From: Candidatus Kapaibacterium sp.
GTDB lineage: Bacteria > Bacteroidota > Ignavibacteria > Kapaibacteriales > UBA7675
NCBI GenBank assembly: GCA_028284775.1
Contig: JANQRB010000018.1
Span: 54,966 to 118,965, forward strand
DNA: 64,000 bases
Direction: 5' to 3'
The position numbers were made by a program, and so were the translations under genes. This document shows, piece after piece, positions 1-6,644 of this stretch. The notes beneath the pieces were generated by a model that was given only the letters and a program-made list of their open reading frames with translations, ran no database searches and was not told the DNA's origin. Every line of letters begins with the position of its first letter. Positions within the stretch are counted from its first letter, which is position 1.

Positions 1-354
1 AGCCTGGCCATTATGCTTGCCGGTCCGTTTTTTCTGTTTCTGCTGCCCGGCAGCGATATCGCTCCATTGCTGGCGAACGACGAAAGAGCCTGGTCGGCCC
101 TGGGCTATATCAGCATCCTTGCAATTGGAGGAACGGCAGTTTCCGTAGTGCTTTTTACGCACTTGTTACGTCTTTCATCACCGGTTTTCGCCGCGTCGGT
201 AACATACATCATGCCGGTCATCGCCCTCGGCTGGGGCTGGCTTGATGGAGAGCAGATCGGCTTGCCGCAGTACATCGGACTGAGTTTTATCCTCGGAGGC
301 GTATATCTGGCTAACCGCAGGGCGATTCAGGCGCCGGCCGTCGAGGCTTCCTGA
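1..354 (+). CDS. EamA/DMT-family transporter, C-terminal part (cut by window edge)
   Basis: The frame is open from base 1, so the gene begins before the window; the first Met at base 13 need not be a start. The visible part has hydrophobic segments typical of the second half of a ten-helix drug/metabolite transporter: a helix around AIGGTAVSVVLF, a loop with RLSSPVFAASVTYIMPVIALGWGW, then GLPQYIGLSFILGGVYLANR and a short polar tail. The 'P..A....Y..Pv.a...gw...gE' pattern is characteristic of EamA repeats. It acts in the inner membrane; the substrate cannot be told. The next gene, rpsF, is 138 bases away and appears independent. Confidence 0.8.
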   Translation, partial: SLAIMLAGPFFLFLLPGSDIAPLLANDERAWSALGYISILAIGGTAVSVVLFTHLLRLSSPVFAASVTYIMPVIALGWGWLDGEQIGLPQYIGLSFILGGVYLANRRAIQAPAVEAS

Positions 355-451
355 TTTGCGTAAAAATGTTTTTGTAAATCAATTCTTTAGTGATAAATTA
401 CAAGTCTTGACTAATTTTAAACTTCTGCTTTTCGCCTTGTGTGCGGAAAGA

Positions 452-471
452 TGTTTTGGCGATGCAAAACA
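452..471 (+). promoter_or_regulatory. inverted repeat in the rpsF leader
   Basis: TGTTTTG - GCGATG - CAAAACA forms a seven-base-pair hairpin ending six bases before the AGGAG (477-481) that serves rpsF. A CCG lies between hairpin and ribosome site. S6/S18 leader RNAs regulate rpsF in many bacteria through a hairpin with a CCG-containing element, so this could be an autoregulatory leader. I see only the hairpin and the CCG; the link is inference. Confidence 0.3.
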
Positions 472-492
472 ACCGTAGGAGTAGAGTTTGGT

Positions 493-1077
493 ATGAATGC
501 AAAGCGCTGGTATGAGACAACATTTATCGTAAATGCCGGTCTTGAAGATCACGCCGTTGACGGTGTCGTTAACAAAGTCGTTGAATATATCAAGAACAAC
601 GGCGGCGAGATTTCGACAGTTGACAAATGGGGCCGTAAGCGTCTGGCGTATCCCATTAACAAGAAGAACAACGGCTATTATGTTTACGTCATTTTTGAAT
701 CAGCTGCTACACTGCCACCGCTTTTAGAGCGTTATTTCTTTCTTGATGACAATGTCATTCGCCAGCTTACGGTGGAGCTTGATCTGAAAATGCTTGAATA
801 CCGGCGCGCGACGCAAGCACAGCGTGAGGCCGAAGTCGGGCAGCCTGATCCCGTCACGGGCGACGGCAAGAATAATGAAGAAAAACGCAAGACCGTCCGG
901 GAAAAAGTACCAGTCAAAATGAAAGCGAAGCGAGTAAAGAAAGAACCGACGGAAACGGCGGAAGCTCCGACCGAAGCGGCAGCCGCGGAAGTTGTTGCAG
1001 ATGAAAAACCCACCGCTGAGAGCCCTGCCGGTGATAATGCCTCCGGCGAAAGTGAGAAAACCGAGAGCGGCAGTTAA
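493..1077 (+). CDS. rpsF: 30S ribosomal protein S6 with long charged C-terminal tail
   Basis: Small-subunit ribosomal protein that pairs with S18 on the 30S platform. Residues 1 to about 105 hold the S6 fold, starting MNAKRWYETTFIV, with the GRKRLAYPI and NGYYVYVIFE strands. I chose the ATG at 493 because AGGAG sits at 477-481 and the S6 core begins right there; an upstream in-frame Met at 439 has no family support. The protein is 194 residues, against roughly 95-135 in most bacteria. The extra ~90 residues are first Lys/Arg-rich (KMKAKRVKKEP), then acidic and Ala/Glu-rich, probably disordered. rplI follows after 57 bases; the usual rpsR (and often ssb) is not between them. Confidence 0.95.
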   Translation: MNAKRWYETTFIVNAGLEDHAVDGVVNKVVEYIKNNGGEISTVDKWGRKRLAYPINKKNNGYYVYVIFESAATLPPLLERYFFLDDNVIRQLTVELDLKMLEYRRATQAQREAEVGQPDPVTGDGKNNEEKRKTVREKVPVKMKAKRVKKEPTETAEAPTEAAAAEVVADEKPTAESPAGDNASGESEKTESGS

Positions 1078-1134
1078 CATAGTATTAAGCGAAAGTCTCC
1101 TCCTTAAGTGATTCTTGTTTAAAGGGATACGCGA

Positions 1135-1578
1135 ATGAAAGTCATACTGCGACAAGAAGTCGACAAACTTGGAACCATTGGAGATGTGGTAACGGTGAAG
1201 GATGGATATGCGCGCAATTTTCTGATCCCGCGCGGTTATGCCTATTATGCTTCACCGAAAGCGCTCCGGATGATCGACGCGGAGAAACGCCAGCACTCCG
1301 CCCGCATGCAAAAGATGAAAGATTCGGCCGAACATCTGGCCATGAAACTGGGCGATGTGCAGATTACTATTCCAATGCAGGTGGGCGAAGAAGACCGGCT
1401 ATTCGGTACGGTTACCAATCTTATGATAGCGCAGGAGCTTGCCGACCGCGGATTCACCATCGACCGTCGGCACATTTTGATCGAAGAGCCCATTCGTTCG
1501 CTGGGAATTTTCGACGTCAAAATAAAATTGCATCCGGAAGTCATTGCCACGATCAAGGTGTGGGTAATCAGCGCCTGA
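1135..1578 (+). CDS. rplI: 50S ribosomal protein L9
   Basis: Large-subunit protein at the base of the L1 stalk. The N-terminus shows the hallmark L9 motif VDKLGTIGDVVTVKDGYARNFLIPRGYA, followed by a connecting helix and a C-terminal domain (EDRLFGTVTNLMIAQELADRGFTIDRRHILI) ending in IKVWVISA. The length, 147 residues, is normal. AAAGGGATACGCG gives a ribosome site before the ATG. It is the second gene of the rpsF operon and is followed by a terminator-like hairpin. Confidence 0.97.
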   Translation: MKVILRQEVDKLGTIGDVVTVKDGYARNFLIPRGYAYYASPKALRMIDAEKRQHSARMQKMKDSAEHLAMKLGDVQITIPMQVGEEDRLFGTVTNLMIAQELADRGFTIDRRHILIEEPIRSLGIFDVKIKLHPEVIATIKVWVISA

Positions 1579-1607
1579 TTTGTTGAATGACGCGGTAGCG
1601 ACACTGA

Positions 1608-1669
1608 GCGCGATGGTTGTCTGACGGGCGTAAAATTAAACGCATCGGCCTACGACCACCGCGCTTTTT
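1608..1669 (+). terminator. intrinsic terminator after rpsF-rplI
   Basis: Bases 1608-1620 (GCGCGATGGTTGT) pair with 1652-1664 (ACGACCACCGCGC), with 11 Watson-Crick pairs, one wobble and one mismatch. An inner GGCGT/ACGC helix closes the loop, and TTTTT follows at 1665-1669. It fits the end of the ribosomal protein operon. Confidence 0.55.
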
Positions 1670-1706
1670 GCGTTCCAAACGAAATATATACTTGTGTCGC
1701 AGCCGC

Positions 1707-1738
1707 TTTGCAGGCTTGCTAATAAATCGGTATTTTTG
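1707..1738 (+). promoter_or_regulatory. Bacteroidota-type promoter for the E2 gene
   Basis: TTTG at 1707-1710 and TATTTTTG at 1731-1738 are 20 bases apart, an exact fit to the -33 TTTG / -7 TAnnTTTG promoter known from Bacteroidota. It would give an untranslated leader of about 55 bases before the ATG at 1800. Confidence 0.55.
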
Positions 1739-1799
1739 CAGTTCTGTTGCCTGAGTAAACATTAATTCGAAAATACAACCAACCTCGGTGGTGAGTTCC

Positions 1800-3560
1800 A
1801 TGACTGTTGACGTTGTGATGCCCAAAATGGGCGAGTCGATTCAGGAGGGCAAAATCCTTCAATGGCTTAAGAAAGAAGGCGAGACTATAGAGCGCGACGA
1901 GATCATTCTGGAAATCTCGACGGACAAAGTGGATACGGAAGTACCGGCGCCGAACTCCGGCGTGCTCAGCAAAATTCTCGTGGGCGAAGACGAAACAGTG
2001 GAAGTCGGCACCGTGATCGCCCAGATTGAGACAGAGGGCAGCGCTAGCGGAAACGCTGCTTCTGCGGCGGTAAGCGAGGAGCCCGCCGCGGCGACGCCTG
2101 CCGCAATCCCTGCTGTAGAGCACGCCGCCAATGCTACAATCCAGGCTGCCCCAGCGCCCGCCGTTGCAGCGACAGCCGCTGCGGCTACGGTTGATGTTGT
2201 AATGCCGAAAATGGGCGAATCGATTCAGGAAGGCACCGTATTGCAATGGCTCAAGAAAGAAGGGGAGGCCATCGAACGCGATGAGATAATCCTCGAGATT
2301 TCGACCGACAAAGTCGATACGGAAGTACCTTCGCCTGTTTCCGGCACACTTGCGCAAGTGCTGGCGGCGGAGGGCGATACGGTTGAAGTGGGAACCGTTA
2401 TCGCCAAAATAGCCACGGGCGAGGCTCCCGCCGCTGTCGAGACGACGGCTCCCGCCTCGACGCCGTCGGCTCCTGCTCCTGTTCCAGCGCAAGCGGCTGC
2501 AGCAGGCAATGGCCAGGTCGCCGCTCCCGCCGGCGGAACGACGGTTATTCCACGTCGACGGGGTGACCGCTTTTATTCGCCGCTTGTCCGAACGATTGCC
2601 GAACAGGAGAAGGTGACGCTTGAAGAGCTCGAAGGCATTCGTGGTTCCGGCCTGGACGGACGCGTTAACAAAAAGGACATTCTAAGCTTTATCGAGCAAC
2701 GCGGCAAAGCACCGGCAATATCTCCCGCTCCTGCTGTTGAGCCGCCGACGCCGGCAGCCGCTCCGACGGAGAAGGCCACTCGACCGGCCGCTGCCCCCGT
2801 CGCAAGCGAGCAACTTGACGACGAACAGCTGCGACGGAAGTATGGTCAGGATATCGAAATTGTGCCGATGGATCACATCCGGCAGCTCATAGCCGATCAT
2901 ATGGTGCATTCCAAACACACATCTCCTCACGTAACAAGCGTTGCAGAGGTAGACGTGACCGATATTGTCCGTTTTCGGGAAAAAGTCAAAGCCGATTTCC
3001 TCAGCCGCGAAGGCGTGAAGCTGACCGTGACACCGTTTTTCTGTCGTGCGGTTGTTGAAGGATTGCGTGCCTTTCCAATGGTGAACGTCAGTGTCGAAGG
3101 CAAGAAGATCGTGCGTCACAAACACATCAACCTTGGCGTTGCAACCGTGCTACCCGATGGAAATTTGATTGTTCCGGTAATCAAGGACGCCGATGCCTTA
3201 AACATTACCGGCCTGGCGCGCTCCGTGGCCGATCTCGCTACACGGGCGCGGTCGCGCAAGCTGATGCCGGATGAAATACAAGGTGGCACAATTACCTTAA
3301 CAAATGTTGGCGGCTTCGGCACCTTATTCGGTACGCCGGTCATCAATCAGCCGCAAGTTGCAATCATTGGTGTCGGCGCAATCCAGAAACGTCCGGTCGT
3401 CAAGGAAATTGAAGGCAACGACATGATCCTTGTTCGCCACATGCTCTATGTGTCGATTACCTACGACCATCGTGTTGTCGACGGTGCTCTGGCCGGTCAG
3501 TGTCTTGCGGCGATTTGTAAAGGGCTGGAGGAAATGAACGAACAGACGATCGTATTGTAA
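1800..3560 (+). CDS. 2-oxo acid dehydrogenase E2 (dihydrolipoamide acyltransferase), two lipoyl domains
   Basis: E2 core of a 2-oxo acid dehydrogenase complex; it transfers an acyl group from lipoyl-lysine to CoA. Order of domains: lipoyl domain 1 (residues 1-80, lipoyl Lys43 in STDKVDTE), an Ala/Pro linker, lipoyl domain 2 (130-207, Lys171 in the same motif), a second linker, the peripheral-subunit binding domain (about 258-300, YSPLVRTIAEQEKV), a third linker and the catalytic domain (about 350-586) with DHRVVDG near residue 555. GTG codons at 1788 and 1791 precede the ATG at 1800; I prefer the ATG because the lipoyl fold begins at TVDVVMPKMGES. The two lipoyl domains are nearly identical, which indicates internal duplication. 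No E1 or E3 gene lies next to it, so whether it serves pyruvate, 2-oxoglutarate or branched-chain acids is undecided; the lipoyl sequence is closest to branched-chain/succinyl types. Confidence 0.93.
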   Translation: MTVDVVMPKMGESIQEGKILQWLKKEGETIERDEIILEISTDKVDTEVPAPNSGVLSKILVGEDETVEVGTVIAQIETEGSASGNAASAAVSEEPAAATPAAIPAVEHAANATIQAAPAPAVAATAAAATVDVVMPKMGESIQEGTVLQWLKKEGEAIERDEIILEISTDKVDTEVPSPVSGTLAQVLAAEGDTVEVGTVIAKIATGEAPAAVETTAPASTPSAPAPVPAQAAAAGNGQVAAPAGGTTVIPRRRGDRFYSPLVRTIAEQEKVTLEELEGIRGSGLDGRVNKKDILSFIEQRGKAPAISPAPAVEPPTPAAAPTEKATRPAAAPVASEQLDDEQLRRKYGQDIEIVPMDHIRQLIADHMVHSKHTSPHVTSVAEVDVTDIVRFREKVKADFLSREGVKLTVTPFFCRAVVEGLRAFPMVNVSVEGKKIVRHKHINLGVATVLPDGNLIVPVIKDADALNITGLARSVADLATRARSRKLMPDEIQGGTITLTNVGGFGTLFGTPVINQPQVAIIGVGAIQKRPVVKEIEGNDMILVRHMLYVSITYDHRVVDGALAGQCLAAICKGLEEMNEQTIVL

Positions 3561-3580
3561 TTGTTTGTCCGGCGAAAGTA

Positions 3581-3619
3581 AAAAAAATCCGCCTCGACTC
3601 TGTCGGGGCGGATTTTTTT
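3581..3619. terminator. bidirectional intrinsic terminator
   Basis: Bases 3581-3598 pair with 3602-3619 in an almost perfect 18-bp stem (one G-T pair) with a three-base loop. An A-run on the left and a T-run on the right make it work in both directions. It lies between the convergent E2 gene and the CADD-like gene. Confidence 0.85.
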
Positions 3620-3661
3620 ATTTTCGTGATAAGCTAGCCGGATCAGGACGGCAGGGACATC

Positions 3662-4354
3662 TTAATTGGCTGTCGGGTTCTGATTACAATAGTTTTCATA
3701 CACGCCATCCAATAATAGATTGAATGCATCAGCCGCTTCGCGAGTTGCATCGAGGGCAGCTTCCTGTTGTTCGGCTGTCGTGCACATTTTTGCGAGCGCT
3801 TCGCGTGTTACTTGACTATGAATGATATCGGCTTCCATATGAACATTAAAGAAGATTGTACCATCTTCGGAATCAATATCATAGAATTGTTGCAGGCCTT
3901 CGACCTTGGTTTTCGAGACGGCTGGAAACTGAGATTCATAAGCGTAGAGCGAAGCAAGGCCCTCGGCGGGATTCGGACGCCGCGCCAGATCCTTCAGGAT
4001 ATCAACCGAGGCTCGCGTCTGCCGTAGATATTTGTTCTGTAACATATCTTCGCGATCCAATCCGAGTGCTTCGCCAAACCGCAGCCACAATTCGGGATGG
4101 TTGTCCGGTCCCTGCTCTTCCTCTACAAGATTTTCAAGGAGCATCTGACGCACTTCCATATCTTCGCAATTCGCATGCACGGCACTGACATAAGTCGGAA
4201 AATTGTGCACCTGGTGATAATATTCCTTGGCGTATTCCCGCAGCATTTCGAGTGTCAATTCACCCTTATTCCACATCACATAAAACGGATGCGAAAGCAG
4301 GTGCCGATCTTCGATTATGGAATCAAGGCGGTCGAGAAAATCCTGACCACTCAT
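3662..4354 (-). CDS. CADD-family di-metal enzyme, probable self-sacrificing p-aminobenzoate synthase
   Basis: Heme-oxygenase-fold protein of the CADD/TenA-PqqC group, 230 residues. In Chlamydia, CADD makes the folate precursor p-aminobenzoate from one of its own tyrosines. The metal ligands known there (Glu81, His88, Glu142, His174, Asp178, His181) appear here with a constant shift of two: Glu79, His86, Glu140, His172, Asp176, His179. The sacrificed Tyr27 and amine-donor Lys152 also have counterparts, Tyr25 and Lys150. AGGGAG precedes the start. It stands alone, divergent from clpS. Family assignment is firm; the pABA reaction is inferred from these residues. Confidence 0.82.
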   Translation of the reverse strand: MSGQDFLDRLDSIIEDRHLLSHPFYVMWNKGELTLEMLREYAKEYYHQVHNFPTYVSAVHANCEDMEVRQMLLENLVEEEQGPDNHPELWLRFGEALGLDREDMLQNKYLRQTRASVDILKDLARRPNPAEGLASLYAYESQFPAVSKTKVEGLQQFYDIDSEDGTIFFNVHMEADIIHSQVTREALAKMCTTAEQQEAALDATREAADAFNLLLDGVYENYCNQNPTAN

Positions 4355-4520
4355 CCGGAACTCCCTAAAGTGATTTAATGATATGACGCAATTGAATCTT
4401 GCGCTAAAATACTAATTTTATGTAATTTATCTGCAAATTAATTAACCTTGAAACTAGACTGTCGCGTTTCATTCCGCTGCTGAGCGGAGCGTATCACTGA
4501 CACTTTCGGAGCTTGAGCGA

Positions 4521-4814
4521 GTGGTTGATGGCATAGCTCTCTCGGATGTTTTCGAATCACCGCTGGTTGAAGAATCGGTAGACGTCGAACTCGTAGGCAA
4601 GGTCATTTTGTTTAATGACGAATTTCACACCTTTGATGAAGTGATCGAACAAATCATCAAGGCAACGGGCTGTACACTTTCAAAAGCGGAGGCATTGACC
4701 TGGCAGGTACATTCGCAAGGGCGGGCGATGGTGTATGAGGGCGACTTCAACGAGTGTATTCGCGTCAGCTCCGTATTGGAGGAGATAGCGCTCAGGACGC
4801 AGATCGAAGTATAA
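4521..4814 (+). CDS. clpS: ATP-dependent Clp protease adaptor ClpS
   Basis: Adaptor that hands N-degron substrates to the ClpAP/ClpCP protease. The 97-residue protein shows the ClpS core: KVILFNDEFHTFDEVI (the ND and H/T residues shape the N-end-binding pocket), KATGCTLSKAEALTWQVHSQGRAMV and the closing VLEEIALRTQIEV. The start is a GTG with GGAG nine bases before it; no ATG exists upstream in frame. The first ~20 residues are a variable extension, normal for the family. It ends 23 bases from the convergent chemotaxis operon. Confidence 0.92.
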   Translation: MVDGIALSDVFESPLVEESVDVELVGKVILFNDEFHTFDEVIEQIIKATGCTLSKAEALTWQVHSQGRAMVYEGDFNECIRVSSVLEEIALRTQIEV

Positions 4815-4837
4815 GCACGGCGACTACCTTCACGTCA

Positions 4838-5314
4838 TCAGTCCGCGCCAAAGATGCGTGCGTCACCAAATTCATTCTTCGGGCCGGATTCCTCCTCGTC
4901 CGGCTGTCCCTCAAACGTTCCAACCTCGACCGTTGCAGCCTCTTCTTCTTCCGTCATCTGGATATCAGACTCCTCCGGAGTACCTTCGCTTTCTTCAAGG
5001 TCAAAGCGAATAATCGTCTTTTTGCCACAGGAACATTCTACAACAATGGAAACGATGTCATTACTGCTGTTGCGATTGACGACGAAATTGCTTCCCGGAA
5101 GATCGGTCGACTCGTCATTGTGGCTGACCTTGGCGATTTCCACAACCTTGCCGGAATCTGTTGCTTGCTCGCGGGGAATCCGAGCGCTGTGTGACTGTCG
5201 GCTGTGAGGGCCCGAAATCTTGGAAAGGACGATAAAGTCTTTGAAATTCTGGCGACGTCGTTGTTCATCAGCTTCTTTGCTGAACTCGTCGAATTCTTCC
5301 TTGTCTTCTGCCAT
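4838..5314 (-). CDS. small acidic protein at the end of the chemotaxis operon
   Basis: I do not recognise a family. The 158 residues begin with a charged helix (MAEDKEEFDEFSKEADEQRRRQNF), followed by a polar stretch. A short folded core follows, with SIVVECSCGKKTIIRFDLEE, where the CSCGKK pair of cysteines could bind metal. The rest is a Glu/Asp-rich tail. Only 13 bases separate it from cheB on the same strand, so it is very probably co-transcribed with the chemotaxis genes and may be an accessory factor. No function is claimed. Confidence 0.7.
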   Translation of the reverse strand: MAEDKEEFDEFSKEADEQRRRQNFKDFIVLSKISGPHSRQSHSARIPREQATDSGKVVEIAKVSHNDESTDLPGSNFVVNRNSSNDIVSIVVECSCGKKTIIRFDLEESEGTPEESDIQMTEEEEAATVEVGTFEGQPDEEESGPKNEFGDARIFGAD

Positions 5315-5327
5315 AATCGTGCCTGTT

Positions 5328-6557
5328 CTATTCGTCTTTAGGGCTTACTGCACTGACGCCGAGGCAGGTTGCGATAGCACTCGCCAGGTTTTCCAGCGAG
5401 TAGATTTCGTCGGCAATTCCGGCATCGACAACCGCTTTGGGCATCCCGTACACTACACAGGATTCCTCGTCCTGCGACAGCACGTAACCACCGGCGTTAT
5501 GAATGAGCTGCAGGCCGTCTGCGCCGTCACGTCCCATACCCGTCATAATCACGCCGAGAATATTACCGCTGAAGCGTTTGACGACGGAGGCCATCATCAC
5601 GTCTACGGATGGTTTATGAAGAGTATCGGATGGCTCATCACTAATCTTGACCGCAAATTTGTCTCGTCCAAGCACCATCTGCTTTCCACCGGGAGCGATA
5701 AGCACGCTGCCGGCTTCGATTCGATCTCCGTCGGCAGCTTCCTTGACCTTGAGGTGAGACAGAGAGTTAAGGCGGTCGGCCAGTGATCTGGTGAAATGCG
5801 GCGGCATGTGTTGAACGATGAGCATTCCCACCGGAAGCGTGGCGGGCAAGCGTGGCAAAACGGAATGGAGGGCCAGTGGGCCACCCGTGCTGACGCCCAG
5901 TACAAGCAAGTCAAAATGTGAAGGACGTGGTCGTTTTCTGCCGCTCGTCTGCCCCGCTGCGCTGCGGGTACTGCGTACGGAACCACCGGCCCTCGATGCT
6001 TCGGCCTTGCTGCGGTCTGAGCCCGTTCGCTGAAGTATCGATTCTTTGCGCAGGGCAATGCGCTCTTTGAGAGTGAGTTTGCCCTCTTTCACGCTACTTC
6101 CGCCTGCGCCTGAAGATTTGGCTCCTATTCCGCGTCGCAGGCGCATTTTCAGCAAACGGTTCTTGGCGATGGACTTAACCTTGGCCAGCAGTTCACCTCG
6201 CATACGGTTGAGGCTCTGAGGATGCGGCTTCAAGTCTTTCGGCAGAAAATCAACCGCCCCGCGCGACAGAGCTTCCATTGTAGCGTCGGCACCTTCGTGT
6301 GTCAGACTGCTGATCATAATGACAGGCACCGGCTCACTGGCCATTATTTGCTCTAAAGCTTCGAGCCCATTCATGATGGGCATCTCGACGTCCATTGTCA
6401 TGATATCCGGCTTCAGACTGCGCGCCAGTTCAACGGCGCGTCTGCCGTTCTGTGCCGTTGCAACGATCTCGATCGAAGGGTCGGATTCCAGAATTGAGCG
6501 AATGGCTTTTCGCATAAAAGCTGAATCATCGGCGATAACAACCCGAATCTTTTCCAT
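5328..6557 (-). CDS. cheB: chemotaxis response regulator protein-glutamate methylesterase CheB
   Basis: Removes methyl groups from (and can deamidate) chemoreceptors after phosphorylation by CheA. The N-terminal receiver (residues 1-120) has the acid pocket DD at 10-11, phospho-acceptor Asp56 and Lys107. The C-terminal esterase domain (about 215-400) shows the triad Ser223 (GVSTGG), His250 (VQHMPPHF) and Asp344 (GMGRDGADG). The linker between them is unusually long and basic, about 90 residues rich in Ser, Arg and Lys. It lies between cheA and the small acidic gene in one operon. Confidence 0.96.
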   Translation of the reverse strand: MEKIRVVIADDSAFMRKAIRSILESDPSIEIVATAQNGRRAVELARSLKPDIMTMDVEMPIMNGLEALEQIMASEPVPVIMISSLTHEGADATMEALSRGAVDFLPKDLKPHPQSLNRMRGELLAKVKSIAKNRLLKMRLRRGIGAKSSGAGGSSVKEGKLTLKERIALRKESILQRTGSDRSKAEASRAGGSVRSTRSAAGQTSGRKRPRPSHFDLLVLGVSTGGPLALHSVLPRLPATLPVGMLIVQHMPPHFTRSLADRLNSLSHLKVKEAADGDRIEAGSVLIAPGGKQMVLGRDKFAVKISDEPSDTLHKPSVDVMMASVVKRFSGNILGVIMTGMGRDGADGLQLIHNAGGYVLSQDEESCVVYGMPKAVVDAGIADEIYSLENLASAIATCLGVSAVSPKDE

Positions 6558-6644
6558 ACTTATTTGTCTTGCCTGTTAGTTTTCACCTACTTTCAGGGTG
6601 TTGCCTATCAGCATATTCTGTACTGCATTTGCTGGGCGCGTACA

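Noticed and set aside
1719..2492. 257-codon ORF opposite the E2 gene
   Set aside because: Antisense shadow of repetitive lipoyl/linker coding sequence; rich in Arg, Gly and Ser with no fold.
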